From an uncultured Klebsiella sp. (GTDB lineage: Bacteria > Pseudomonadota > Gammaproteobacteria > Enterobacterales > Enterobacteriaceae), in the NCBI GenBank assembly GCA_902490055.1, contig CABUCP010000224.1, positions 1 through 5,912 on the forward strand: 5,912 bases of DNA, given 5' to 3'. Of the stretch, positions 1 to 5,912 are shown piece by piece (within the stretch, counting starts at the first letter, position 1; each line of letters starts with the position of its first letter). Under the pieces are notes generated by a model, which was given only the letters and a program-made list of their open reading frames with translations, was not told the DNA's origin and did not search any database. The position numbers and the translations under genes are program-made.

Positions 1-70
1 AACAAAAGTTATTAACATCGGGCATTGTTTTCAATAACGGATTAAAAAACCTTATATCGACTGATTTACT

Positions 71-115
71 CTCATCCTTAAGAACGATAGTTTTTTGCAT
101 TTTTTCATTTATACC
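71..115 (+). promoter_or_regulatory. Candidate activator site and promoter of atsBA
   Basis: Bases 71-90 match 3203-3222 at 16 of 20 positions (combined consensus CTCRTYCTTMAGRACGATAG). A TATACC hexamer at 110-115 is the best -10 candidate (4/6 to TATAAT). With a 17-bp spacer the -35 would be 87-92 (ATAGTT), a poor match to TTGACA, and the right end of the shared motif covers it. That layout is typical of activator-dependent promoters of the AraC or similar type. The implied start would leave a leader of about 100 nt before atsB. The repeat is seen in the sequence; promoter function and any link to a monoamine regulator are inference. Confidence 0.3.
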
Positions 116-211
116 CTAAAGAAATATCGAGAATTTAACACCGCGGCTAAATCAAATGATTACGCCTGACTCGCTGTTGCCCAAATACGCCGACCCAGGC
201 CAGCAATTAAT

Positions 212-217
212 AGAGGA
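212..217 (+). promoter_or_regulatory. Ribosome binding site that sets the atsB start
   Basis: AGAGGA lies 7 nt before the ATG at 225. The in-frame upstream ATG at 156 has no purine-rich site before it. This supports the 395-residue product over a 418-residue one, and the shorter form puts the radical SAM cysteines at 35, 39 and 42, the numbers I recall for Klebsiella AtsB. Confidence 0.85.
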
Positions 218-224
218 TAAGCCG

Positions 225-1412
225 ATGCTGAATATCGCCGCCTTACGCCAGCAGCAAATTCCACTGACCGTGGAACCGCGCTCATCGGTGCCGTTTCATA
301 TTCTGATGAAACCCATTGGCCCGGCCTGCAACCTCGCCTGTCGCTATTGCTACTACCCGCAGGACGAAGCGCCGGTCAAGAAAATGGATGAGGCGCGGCT
401 GGAACAGTTTATCCGCCGCTATATTGCCGCCCAGCCCGCCAGCGCGCGGGAGATCAACTTCGTCTGGCAGGGCGGCGAGCCGCTACTCGCCGGGTTAAGT
501 TTCTATAAAAAAGCGATTGCCCTGCAGCAGCGCTACGCCCCTGACGGCGTGACCATCAGCAATAGTCTGCAGACCAACGGGACGCTAATCAACGATGCCT
601 GGTGTCGGCTGTTTCGCGAGCACCGCTTTATCATCGGCGTCAGTCTCGAAGGTAGCGAAGCGCTGCAAAACCACCATCGCCCGGATAAACGCGGGAAGAC
701 ATCCTGGCCAGCGGCGCTGCGCGGTATCGCCCTGCTCCACCAGCATCAGGTGGAGTTTAACCTGCTGGTGGTCGTGCATAACGAAATGGCCGCGCACGCG
801 GCGGCGATTTATGACCAGGTGGTCAGCCTTGGCGCACGCTATCTGCAGTTCCAGCCGCTGATGAGCGAGGGCGCGGCGCTGCGCCAGGGCTATCAACTGA
901 GCGCCGATAACTGGGGGCGCTTTATGGTCGGCGTCTGGCGGCAGTGGCAAAAGCGCTGCGATATAGGTCGGGTGTTCGTTATCAATATCGAACAGGCGTG
1001 GGCGCAGTACTTCACCCACACCAGCGGCAGCTGCGTGCATAGCGCCCGCTGCGGCAGCAATCTGGTGATGGAGTCCGACGGACAGCTTTACGCCTGCGAT
1101 CATCTGATCAACGCCGAACATCGGCTGGGCCGCCTTGACGAGCAGACGCTCGCCGCAGCGGTCGACGTTTCGACTCAACTCCCTTTTGGCCAGCAAAAAA
1201 GCCTGCGCCGCGAATGTCAGACCTGTTCTGTAAAAATGGTCTGCCAGGGCGGTTGCCCGGCGCATCTCAACGCCGCCGGCAACAATCGGCTCTGCGGCGG
1301 TTATTACCGTTTCTTTAGCGAAATCCTCGCGCCATTACGCCCTTTTTCCCGCGATCTCAACGGCCTGCAAGCCTGGCGAGCCGCGTTTATCGGGGCCGCG
1401 CATCTCGCGTAG
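225..1412 (+). CDS. atsB: Anaerobic sulfatase-maturating enzyme AtsB (radical SAM)
   Basis: Cytoplasmic iron-sulfur enzyme that uses S-adenosylmethionine to oxidise the active-site serine of AtsA to C-alpha-formylglycine, independently of oxygen. Numbering from the ATG at 225 (395 aa): the radical SAM motif CxxxCxxC is C35, C39, C42, followed by Tyr43; WQGGEP is at 81-86 and QTNGTL at 116-121. The C-terminal SPASM part carries C270, C276, C291, C331, C334, C340, C344 and C357, enough for two auxiliary [4Fe-4S] clusters. By analogy with the clostridial enzyme these would be C270/C276/C291/C344 and C331/C334/C340/C357. Asp292, next to C291, corresponds to the proposed catalytic base. C127 and C245 complete 13 cysteines. 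The start is chosen over an in-frame ATG at 156 because of the Shine-Dalgarno site at 212-217. The stop lies 44 nt before atsA, so the two are almost surely co-transcribed. The cysteine pattern equals what I remember for the Klebsiella enzyme; function is near certain. Confidence 0.96.
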   Translation: MLNIAALRQQQIPLTVEPRSSVPFHILMKPIGPACNLACRYCYYPQDEAPVKKMDEARLEQFIRRYIAAQPASAREINFVWQGGEPLLAGLSFYKKAIALQQRYAPDGVTISNSLQTNGTLINDAWCRLFREHRFIIGVSLEGSEALQNHHRPDKRGKTSWPAALRGIALLHQHQVEFNLLVVVHNEMAAHAAAIYDQVVSLGARYLQFQPLMSEGAALRQGYQLSADNWGRFMVGVWRQWQKRCDIGRVFVINIEQAWAQYFTHTSGSCVHSARCGSNLVMESDGQLYACDHLINAEHRLGRLDEQTLAAAVDVSTQLPFGQQKSLRRECQTCSVKMVCQGGCPAHLNAAGNNRLCGGYYRFFSEILAPLRPFSRDLNGLQAWRAAFIGAAHLA

Positions 1413-1456
1413 CCCTTTGCCCTGATGGTAATTCCCCCTGAACAGGAGAATCAGTC

Positions 1457-3190
1457 GTGAACAAAAAAGCCATGGCCGCGGCGGTCAGTATGATCCTCGC
1501 CGGCGGCGCGCACGGCGCGCAGAATGAGCATCCGAACGTCATCGTGATTATCGCTGATGATATGGGTTATTCAGATATCAGCCCCTTCGGCGGCGAGATC
1601 CCAACGCCTAACCTGCAGGCGATGGCTGAGCAAAGTATTCGCATGAGTCAGTATTACACCTCGCCGATGTCGGCCCCCGCGCGTTCAATGCTGCTGACCG
1701 GCAACAGCAACCAGCAGGCCGGGATGGGCGGTATGTGGTGGTACGACAGCACCATCGGCAAAGAGGGCTACGAACTGCGCTTGACCGACCGCGTCACCAC
1801 CATGGCCGAGCGCTTTAAGGATGCTGGCTATAACACCTTGATGGCCGGCAAGTGGCATCTGGGATTTGTTGCCGGCGCGACGCCGAAGGATCGCGGCTTT
1901 AACCACTCCTTCGCCTTTATGGGCGGCGGTACCAGCCACTTCAACGACGCAATACCGCTGGGGACCGTTGAAGCGTTCCACACCTACTATACCCGCGACG
2001 GCGAGCGCGTCTCCCTGCCGGATGATTTCTACTCCAGCGAAGCCTACGCTCGCCAGATGAACAGCTGGATTAAAGAGACCCCTGAAGATCAGCCGGTCTT
2101 CGCCTGGCTGGCCTTCACCGCCCCGCATGACCCGCTGCAGGCGCCGGATGAATGGATTAAACGGTTCAAAGGCCAGTATGAGCAGGGCTACGCCGAGGTC
2201 TATCGCCAGCGTATCGCCCGTCTGAAAGCGTTGGGGATTATTCATGACGATACCCCGCTGCCGCACCTGGAGCTGGATAAAGAGTGGGAAGCGCTGACGC
2301 CGGAACAGCAGAAATATACGGCGAAAGTCATGCAGGTGTACGCCGCGATGATCGCCAATATGGACGCGCAAATCGGCACGCTGATGGAGACGCTGAAGCA
2401 GACCGGGCGCGATAAAAATACCCTACTGGTCTTCTTAACCGATAACGGCGCCAACCCGGCGCAGGGCTTCTATTACGAATCTACGCCGGAATTCTGGAAG
2501 CAGTTCGATAACAGCTACGACAACGTGGGCCGCAAAGGCTCGTTCGTCTCTTACGGCCCGCACTGGGCTAACGTCAGCAACGCCCCTTACGCCAACTACC
2601 ATAAGACCACCAGCGCCCAGGGCGGCATCAATACCGACTTTATGATTTCGGGCCCAGGAATTACCCGCGGCGGCAAAATCGACGCCTCCACGATGGCGGT
2701 CTACGACGTCGCGCCGACGCTGTACGAATTTGCCGGTATCGATCCAAACAAATCGCTATCCAGTAAGCCGGTGTTACCGATGATCGGCGTCAGCTTTAAA
2801 CGCTACCTGACCGGTGAAACGCAGACGCCGCCGCGCTCGAAGTACGGCGTCGAATTGCATAATCAGGCCGCCTGGGTCGATGGCGACTGGAAGCTGCGGC
2901 GCTTAGTGAAGCTCGGCCTCAGCGCCGGCGACGCGCCATGGCAGTTGTTTAATCTGCATGACGATCCGCTGGAAACGCACGATATCGCGGCCCTTCACCC
3001 CGACCGGGTCAAAGCCATGCGCGACGCCTACGAGGCATTTGCTAAGCGCACCATGGTTACCAAAGCGCAGGGCAAGATGATCGATTATGTCGGTATCGAT
3101 AGCAAAACCGGACGCTACCTGGCGGTCGATCCCGCCACCATGAAGCCGATTCCGGCGCCGCAGGCGATTCCTGTGAGCGAGACCCGCTAA
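1457..3190 (+). CDS. atsA: Periplasmic serine-type arylsulfatase AtsA
   Basis: Hydrolyses aryl sulfate esters to a phenol and inorganic sulfate. The 577-aa protein begins with a Sec signal peptide (MNKK, then a short hydrophobic stretch, probable cleavage near residues 20-21 at AHG-A). The sulfatase signature is S72-A-P-A-R76; Ser72 takes the place of the cysteine found in most sulfatases and must be oxidised to formylglycine by AtsB before export. Other expected active-site residues are visible: D34 and D35 (IADDMG) and D329-N330 (TDNG) for the metal ion, K132 and H134 (GKWHLG), H224 (APHDP) and K383 (YHKTT). A C-terminal sulfatase subdomain follows (DGDWKLRR, then [12 protein letters not shown]). 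The start is GTG at 1457, with AGGAG (1444-1448) 8 nt upstream; no better ATG is available without losing the signal peptide. Ser72 and the length agree with what I recall for Klebsiella AtsA. Supply of sulfur from aromatic sulfates is the family role; tyramine control is from memory of the literature. Confidence 0.96.
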   Translation: MNKKAMAAAVSMILAGGAHGAQNEHPNVIVIIADDMGYSDISPFGGEIPTPNLQAMAEQSIRMSQYYTSPMSAPARSMLLTGNSNQQAGMGGMWWYDSTIGKEGYELRLTDRVTTMAERFKDAGYNTLMAGKWHLGFVAGATPKDRGFNHSFAFMGGGTSHFNDAIPLGTVEAFHTYYTRDGERVSLPDDFYSSEAYARQMNSWIKETPEDQPVFAWLAFTAPHDPLQAPDEWIKRFKGQYEQGYAEVYRQRIARLKALGIIHDDTPLPHLELDKEWEALTPEQQKYTAKVMQVYAAMIANMDAQIGTLMETLKQTGRDKNTLLVFLTDNGANPAQGFYYESTPEFWKQFDNSYDNVGRKGSFVSYGPHWANVSNAPYANYHKTTSAQGGINTDFMISGPGITRGGKIDASTMAVYDVAPTLYEFAGIDPNKSLSSKPVLPMIGVSFKRYLTGETQTPPRSKYGVELHNQAAWVDGDWKLRRLVKLGLSAGDAPWQLFNLHDDPLETHDIAALHPDRVKAMRDAYEAFAKRTMVTKAQGKMIDYVGIDSKTGRYLAVDPATMKPIPAPQAIPVSETR

Positions 3191-3195
3191 TCAAA

Positions 3196-3227
3196 CCCGG
3201 TTCTCGTTCTTCAGGACGATAGCCGGG
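3196..3227 (+). terminator. Stem-loop after atsA, possible terminator
   Basis: Six bases after the atsA stop, 3196-3209 can pair with 3214-3227 around a TTCA loop. This gives 14 positions with two G-U pairs and one mismatch (C3203/T3220), and the base is CCCGG/CCGGG. The downstream stretch is T-rich (AATTTATTGCCTTTTT) but lacks the immediate uninterrupted T-run of a textbook intrinsic terminator. It may end or attenuate the atsBA transcript, or protect its 3' end. The hairpin core overlaps the 20-bp motif shared with the atsB leader. Structure is seen; function is inferred. Confidence 0.5.
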
Positions 3228-3247
3228 AATTTATTGCCTTTTTAAGG
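3203..3247 (+). promoter_or_regulatory. Candidate activator site and promoter of the SDR-moaF pair
   Basis: Bases 3203-3222 are the second copy of the motif found at 71-90. A weak -10-like TTTAAG or TTAAGG lies at 3241-3247. A 17-bp spacer would place the -35 at about 3218-3223 (GATAGC), again under the right end of the motif. The implied start is about 25 nt before the SDR ATG. The -10 match is poor (3/6 at best), so the promoter call depends mainly on similar geometry to the atsB leader. If it is not a promoter, the SDR and moaF would be read through from atsBA. Confidence 0.28.
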
Positions 3248-3279
3248 TAGTCGGAACCCCCTTTTTCAGGAGCAAGCGG

Positions 3280-4056
3280 ATGGCAAGAGTCGTGGTTATT
3301 ACCGGCGGCGGAACCGGGATCGGCGCCGCCTGCGCGCGGCTGATGGCGGCGGCGGGCGATCGGGTGTTTATCACCGGACGGCGGCAACATCCACTGCGGA
3401 CTCTCGCCGATGAGATAGGCGCCACGGCGCTGGCGGGCGATGCCGCCGATAGCGACGTCTGGCGGGAACGGCTGTTGCCGGCGATTATCGACCAGGCAGG
3501 GCAGATTGACGTGCTGGTCTGTAGCGCCGGCGGCATGGGCAATAGCGCCGCCGCCGATACCAGCGATCGCCAGTGGCGCGAGGCGCTGGACGCGAATTTA
3601 AACAGCGCCTTCGCCAGCGTCCGCGCCTGCCTGCCCGCGCTTATCGCCAGCCGCGGCAACGTGCTGTTCGTCGCCTCAATCGCTTCGCTGGCCGCCGGGC
3701 CGCAGGCCTGCGGCTACGTCACCGCCAAGCATGCGTTAATCGGCCTGATGCGCTCTATCGCCCGCGATTACGGCCCACAGGGGGTGCGCGCCAATGCTAT
3801 CTGTCCCGGCTGGGTTACCACCCCGATGGCGGATGAAGAAATGCTTCCGCTCATGCAGACGGAGGGGCTGTCGCTTACCGAAGCTTATCAACGGGTGTGC
3901 CGCGACGTTCCATTACGCCGCCCCGCCAGCCCTGCGGAGATAGCCGAGGCCTGTCAGTTTCTCTGTTCGCCGCAGGCCGCCATCATCAGCGGCGCCACGC
4001 TGGTGGCCGATGGCGGCGCCAGCATCGTTGATGTTCCCACGCTCGCGTTTTGTTGA
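3280..4056 (+). CDS. SDR-family NAD(P)-dependent oxidoreductase (MoaE of the monoamine operon)
   Basis: A 258-aa classical short-chain dehydrogenase/reductase, a Rossmann fold throughout and normal in length for the family. The nucleotide-binding motif TGGGTGIG is at residues 8-15. R34-R35 after the second strand suggest NADP(H) preference. The NNAG position reads CSAG (81-84). The catalytic set is N106, S133, Y146 and K150 (YVTAK), and CPGWVTTPM at 175-183 is the usual post-catalytic loop. The C-terminal ISGATLVADGG motif is intact. No signal peptide or membrane segment is present, so it is cytosolic. AGGAG (3268-3272) lies 7 nt before the ATG. The substrate cannot be read from the sequence. 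I recall an SDR-like gene named moaE beside moaF in the Klebsiella aerogenes monoamine-responsive operon, and this gene fits by position. I leave the symbol blank because moaE normally means a molybdopterin synthase subunit, which this is not. Confidence 0.93.
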   Translation: MARVVVITGGGTGIGAACARLMAAAGDRVFITGRRQHPLRTLADEIGATALAGDAADSDVWRERLLPAIIDQAGQIDVLVCSAGGMGNSAAADTSDRQWREALDANLNSAFASVRACLPALIASRGNVLFVASIASLAAGPQACGYVTAKHALIGLMRSIARDYGPQGVRANAICPGWVTTPMADEEMLPLMQTEGLSLTEAYQRVCRDVPLRRPASPAEIAEACQFLCSPQAAIISGATLVADGGASIVDVPTLAFC

Positions 4057-4080
4057 CGCGCGCCCAACTAAGGATCCCAC

Positions 4081-4872
4081 ATGACTTCAGAAGCCGTATT
4101 TATCCAGGTCGGCGCGCTGGCCGATGGTTTTGCCCCGCACGGCAACCTGCAGGCCAGCGCCAGCCTGCCCGCCGGCGAGCGTTTTACCTTTTATGTCGCG
4201 GAGAGCGAGCCGCTGCAGCTGGTTATCGAAGATGAACAAACGCTTAGCTGGAACGGCAAACGCACGCCCTGGCGGGCAACCGCCCTACGCCCCGATATTC
4301 TGTTTATCGATTTCCTTGACCCGGAGCGTGATAATGCCAGCATCAGCGCCATCTGCAACCTGGCGCAGCGTAACGCCACTCTGGTCTATGGCCGATTGCC
4401 GAACGAAGCGGCCGCGCGGCTGGATGCCTTCAGCCGGGTAGAGCAAGGATTGCCGCTCACCGCGGTCGAGGCGCATTTTGTTTTCGCGCGTCTTGATGCG
4501 CAGCCGGGGCCGCTGCCAGCGTTTACCAGTGCGCTGGTCGGCATGCGTAATCAATACACCTATAGCCCGACGGAGCGTTACGAACACATCTATCTCAACG
4601 ATAATTTTTACGCCTGGCAGTGTCTGGACGGCGTGGAAAAGGGGCTGGCGGACGTCGATCGTTGCCATTACGTACAGGTCGCGGAAGATCTCTATTTGTT
4701 TGTCTGGCGGGAAAAGATTATTCCGACGTTGGGGGTGATTCTTATCGATCTGCAGCAGATGCGAACCGACGGCAAGATCATGGGCTATCAGGGCAGCGAT
4801 TTTGGCGCCTTAAGCAATTTCCCGGTCGGCGCGAGCGCCAAAATCCTCAACATCACCCGCCACCAGGAATAA
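4081..4872 (+). CDS. moaF: MoaF-family protein (monoamine-regulated, about 30 kDa)
   Basis: A 263-aa cytosolic protein with no signal peptide or membrane segment. It resembles the MoaF family, with an N-terminal domain (about residues 5-110) and a C-terminal beta-rich domain (about 150-258). The most distinctive stretches are YSPTERYEHIYLN (from 161), LYLFVWREK (204-212) and GYQGSDFGALSNFPVGA (235-251), which I associate with the MoaF C-terminal domain. The start has TAAGGA (4069-4074) 6 nt upstream, and the gap to the preceding SDR stop is only 24 nt, so the two form one operon. Databases often name the family 'molybdenum cofactor biosynthesis protein F'. As I recall, the name comes from a Klebsiella aerogenes monoamine-induced operon, so I do not infer a molybdenum role. 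The biochemical function is unknown. The predicted mass, near 29-30 kDa, fits the tyramine-induced protein remembered from that literature. Confidence 0.85.
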   Translation: MTSEAVFIQVGALADGFAPHGNLQASASLPAGERFTFYVAESEPLQLVIEDEQTLSWNGKRTPWRATALRPDILFIDFLDPERDNASISAICNLAQRNATLVYGRLPNEAAARLDAFSRVEQGLPLTAVEAHFVFARLDAQPGPLPAFTSALVGMRNQYTYSPTERYEHIYLNDNFYAWQCLDGVEKGLADVDRCHYVQVAEDLYLFVWREKIIPTLGVILIDLQQMRTDGKIMGYQGSDFGALSNFPVGASAKILNITRHQE

Positions 4873-4885
4873 TATTGCGTTGCCG

Positions 4886-4894
4886 GGTAGCCCG
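4886..4894 (+). repeat. Short REP-like fragment
   Basis: GGTAGCCCG here is identical to the left edge of the complete REP hairpin at 4996-5004 and lies in the same orientation. The remainder of a REP cannot be recognised after it, so it may be a decayed or truncated copy. At nine bases it may also be chance. Confidence 0.25.
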
Positions 4895-4949
4895 CCGTTA
4901 ATTTATTCACCGTGCTGGCTGGAACTGTCGATGTTGGTGGCCGCAAAAT

Positions 4950-4980
4950 CCCCGGTGGCGCTACCGCTTACCGGGGCTAC
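4950..4980. repeat. REP-like palindromic repeat 1
   Basis: CCCCGGT (4950-4956) pairs perfectly with ACCGGGG (4970-4976). An inner GCG/CGC pairing (4958-4960 with 4965-4967) closes a CTAC loop, and a GCTAC tail follows at 4976-4980. The layout (GC-rich hairpin, small internal asymmetry, conserved TAC-side tail) is that of enterobacterial repetitive extragenic palindromes. It lies between two convergent genes, the usual setting. Confidence 0.75.
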
Positions 4981-4996
4981 GGCACTGTGCGATTTG

Positions 4997-5032
4997 GTAG
5001 CCCGGACAAGGCGCAACGCGCCGCCTCCGGGG
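4997..5032. repeat. REP-like palindromic repeat 2
   Basis: CCCGGA (5001-5006) pairs with TCCGGG (5026-5031), and GGCGC (5010-5014) pairs with GCGCC (5018-5022) around an AAC loop, leaving a three-by-three internal loop. It begins with GTAG, so it is inverted relative to the repeat at 4950-4980. The form resembles the common Klebsiella REP that starts GTAGCCCGGATAAGGCGCAA. It ends 13 bases from the stop of the aldo/keto reductase gene on the - strand, so it may also stabilise or help end that transcript. Confidence 0.8.
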
Positions 5033-5044
5033 AGAGGGACACAC

Positions 5045-5912
5045 TCAGGCGCTGGCGCTATCCAGCCGCGCCAGCTGTTCGCCGCTCAGGCTCAGCGCCG
5101 CCGCGCGGGCAAAGCTCTCCACCTGCGCCAGGCTGGTGGCGCTGGCAATCGGCGCGGTAACGCCTTCGCGGCTCATCAACCACGCCAACGCCACTTCGGC
5201 AGGCTTCGCGCCCTGCTCTTCCGCCACCGCGACCAGCGTATCAATAATCCGCATGCCGCGCGGATTGAGATATTTAGCGATGCCGCTGCCGCGCTGGCTT
5301 TGCGCTAAATCAGACGGCTGGCGATACTTGCCGCTCAGGAAACCGGAAGCCAGGCTGTAGTAGGTCACCACGCCAATGTCGCGGCTGACGCAAAGATCGC
5401 GCAACGCCCCCTCGAAAGCGGAACGATGATAGAGATTATATTCCGGCTGCAGCACCTGCCAGGCCGGTACACCGCCTTTACGCGCCACTTCCAGCGCCGA
5501 CGATAGCTGCCCGGCGTCGAGGTTCGAGGCGCCAATCGCCCGCACCTTCCCCGCCTGCTGCAGCGCCTGGAATGCCTCTAACGTTTCATCGATGGGCGTT
5601 TCGGGATCCGGCCAGTGGGCAAAATAGAGGTCGACATAGTCGGTATTGAGGCGGCGCAGAGAGTCGTCGATCGCCTGATGGATCCAGGCTTTCTTCAAGC
5701 CTTTATGCCCAGCAATACCTAAGTCTGAACCTACTTTAGTGAAGATTTTAACTTTATCGCGCATCCCGGGACGCGCCTGCAGCCAGCGGCCAATAATAGT
5801 TTCGGATTCGCCGCCCTGATTGCCATCCGCCCAGCGGGAGTAAACATCCGCCGTATCAATAGCATCAAAACCGTGGTCAACAAAAGCATCAAGAATGGCA
5901 AAACTGGTTTTC
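5045..5912 (-). CDS. Aldo/keto reductase, 5' end beyond the window
   Basis: Partial cytosolic NADPH-dependent oxidoreductase with a TIM-barrel fold. The reading frame is open from the right window edge to the TGA at 5047-5045, giving 288 visible residues. The family is usually about 310-330 aa, so some 25-40 N-terminal residues are outside. The methionine encoded at 5764-5762 (MRDKVKIF) is internal, because conserved family sequence continues before it (FDAIDTADVYSRW, then GGESETIIGRWL). Counting visible residues from the edge, the catalytic tetrad is D19, Y24, K59 (FTK) and H99 (YFAHWPD). IGASNLD, QPEYNLYHR and the C-terminal APIASATS cofactor-loop region are also present. It most resembles the potassium-channel-beta-like or Tas-like group of bacterial reductases. 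The substrate is unknown. It is convergent with moaF and separated by REPs, so it is probably unrelated in regulation. Confidence 0.93.
   Translation of the reverse strand, partial: KTSFAILDAFVDHGFDAIDTADVYSRWADGNQGGESETIIGRWLQARPGMRDKVKIFTKVGSDLGIAGHKGLKKAWIHQAIDDSLRRLNTDYVDLYFAHWPDPETPIDETLEAFQALQQAGKVRAIGASNLDAGQLSSALEVARKGGVPAWQVLQPEYNLYHRSAFEGALRDLCVSRDIGVVTYYSLASGFLSGKYRQPSDLAQSQRGSGIAKYLNPRGMRIIDTLVAVAEEQGAKPAEVALAWLMSREGVTAPIASATSLAQVESFARAAALSLSGEQLARLDSASA

Larger units (their letters stand above)
1..224 (+). promoter_or_regulatory. AT-rich leader upstream of atsBA
   Basis: No credible gene lies here, and the stretch is clearly AT-rich against the GC-rich genes that follow. It should hold the promoter and control sites of the atsB-atsA operon. 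Visible elements are a short palindrome GTTATTAAC (8-16), an imperfect direct repeat ATATCGA-N2/3-ATTTA (54-68 and 124-137), a 20-bp motif shared with the gap before the SDR gene (71-90), and a weak -10-like TATACC (110-115). No good sigma70 -35/-10 pair is present, which fits a promoter that needs an activator. The role is inferred from position; the repeats are seen directly. Confidence 0.6.
4950..5032. repeat. BIME-type pair of inverted REPs
   Basis: The two REP hairpins face each other tail to tail: GGGCTAC (4974-4980) and GTAGCCC (4997-5003) form a further 7-bp inverted repeat around a 16-nt spacer. Such paired REPs (bacterial interspersed mosaic elements) bind gyrase or IHF in some families and protect 3' mRNA ends. 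Here the element fills most of the gap between moaF and the convergent reductase gene and may serve both transcripts. Pairing is seen; function is inferred from family knowledge. Confidence 0.65.

Noticed and set aside
8..16. GTTATTAAC palindrome as a regulator site
   Set aside because: Nine bases in AT-rich DNA close to the window edge, with no second copy nearby; too short to call.
95..122. TTGCAT (95-100) with TAAAGA (117-122) as a sigma70 promoter
   Set aside because: Spacing of 16 is acceptable, but the -10 matches only 3 of 6 positions and the T-rich tract makes such matches cheap; kept only as an alternative to the layout using TATACC.
585..1265. 226-aa open frame on the - strand across atsB
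   Set aside because: It lies wholly inside atsB, has no family-like sequence, and is explained by high third-position GC of the true gene on the other strand.
1413..1456. Separate promoter or terminator between atsB and atsA
   Set aside because: The 44-nt gap shows only the atsA Shine-Dalgarno site; no hairpin with a T-run and no promoter-like pair.
1685..2371. 228-aa open frame on the - strand across atsA
   Set aside because: Antisense shadow of a clearly functional sulfatase; low-complexity composition and no recognisable motif.
3231..3659. 142-aa open frame on the - strand over the start of the SDR gene
   Set aside because: Antisense to the nucleotide-binding region of the SDR; rich in Ala, Pro and Ser as expected for a GC-rich shadow, and it would cover the gap that holds the hairpin and candidate promoter.
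4880..5308. 142-aa + strand frame running through the REP region into the reductase gene
   Set aside because: It crosses both REP hairpins and then reads antisense to conserved reductase sequence; composition is Arg/Ala/Gln-rich with no motif.
5045..5764. Reductase taken as a complete 239-aa gene starting at the methionine at 5764
   Set aside because: Conserved aldo/keto reductase sequence, including the catalytic Asp and Tyr, continues upstream of that methionine to the window edge, so the gene is truncated by the window and not short.

Overview
The window reads as enterobacterial chromosome, most likely Klebsiella or a close relative such as Raoultella. The coding regions are GC-rich with high third-position GC, Shine-Dalgarno sites are clear, and REP-like hairpins of the Klebsiella/Salmonella type lie between two convergent genes. 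The arylsulfatase and its maturase also carry every diagnostic residue I remember for the Klebsiella AtsA/AtsB pair. I ran no database search; names rest on reading motifs and on recalled literature.

Layout. Positions 1-224 are an AT-rich non-coding leader with candidate regulatory sites. Next on the + strand are atsB (225-1412, radical SAM anaerobic sulfatase-maturating enzyme) and atsA (1457-3190, secreted serine-type arylsulfatase), an evident two-gene operon. An 89-base gap holds a strong stem-loop and a candidate operator. It is followed by an SDR oxidoreductase (3280-4056) and a MoaF-family protein (4081-4872), a second tight gene pair. Positions 4873-5044 hold a REP/BIME cluster. The right end is an aldo/keto reductase on the - strand (5045 to beyond 5912), cut by the window edge and convergent with moaF.

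How the genes work together. AtsB oxidises Ser72 of AtsA to formylglycine in the cytoplasm, and AtsA then acts in the periplasm to release sulfate from aryl sulfate esters. From memory of the Klebsiella aerogenes literature, arylsulfatase synthesis responds to tyramine, and an operon called moaEF (an SDR-like protein plus a protein of about 30 kDa) belongs to the same monoamine regulon. In this sense 'moa' means monoamine, not molybdopterin. The gene order here fits that picture.

The observation I consider most worth checking is a 20-bp motif (16/20 identical) found once upstream of atsB (71-90) and once upstream of the SDR-moaF pair (3203-3222). In both places it would overlap the -35 position of a weak candidate promoter, as expected for a shared activator site. 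I see no mobile element, CRISPR array, tRNA or rRNA.
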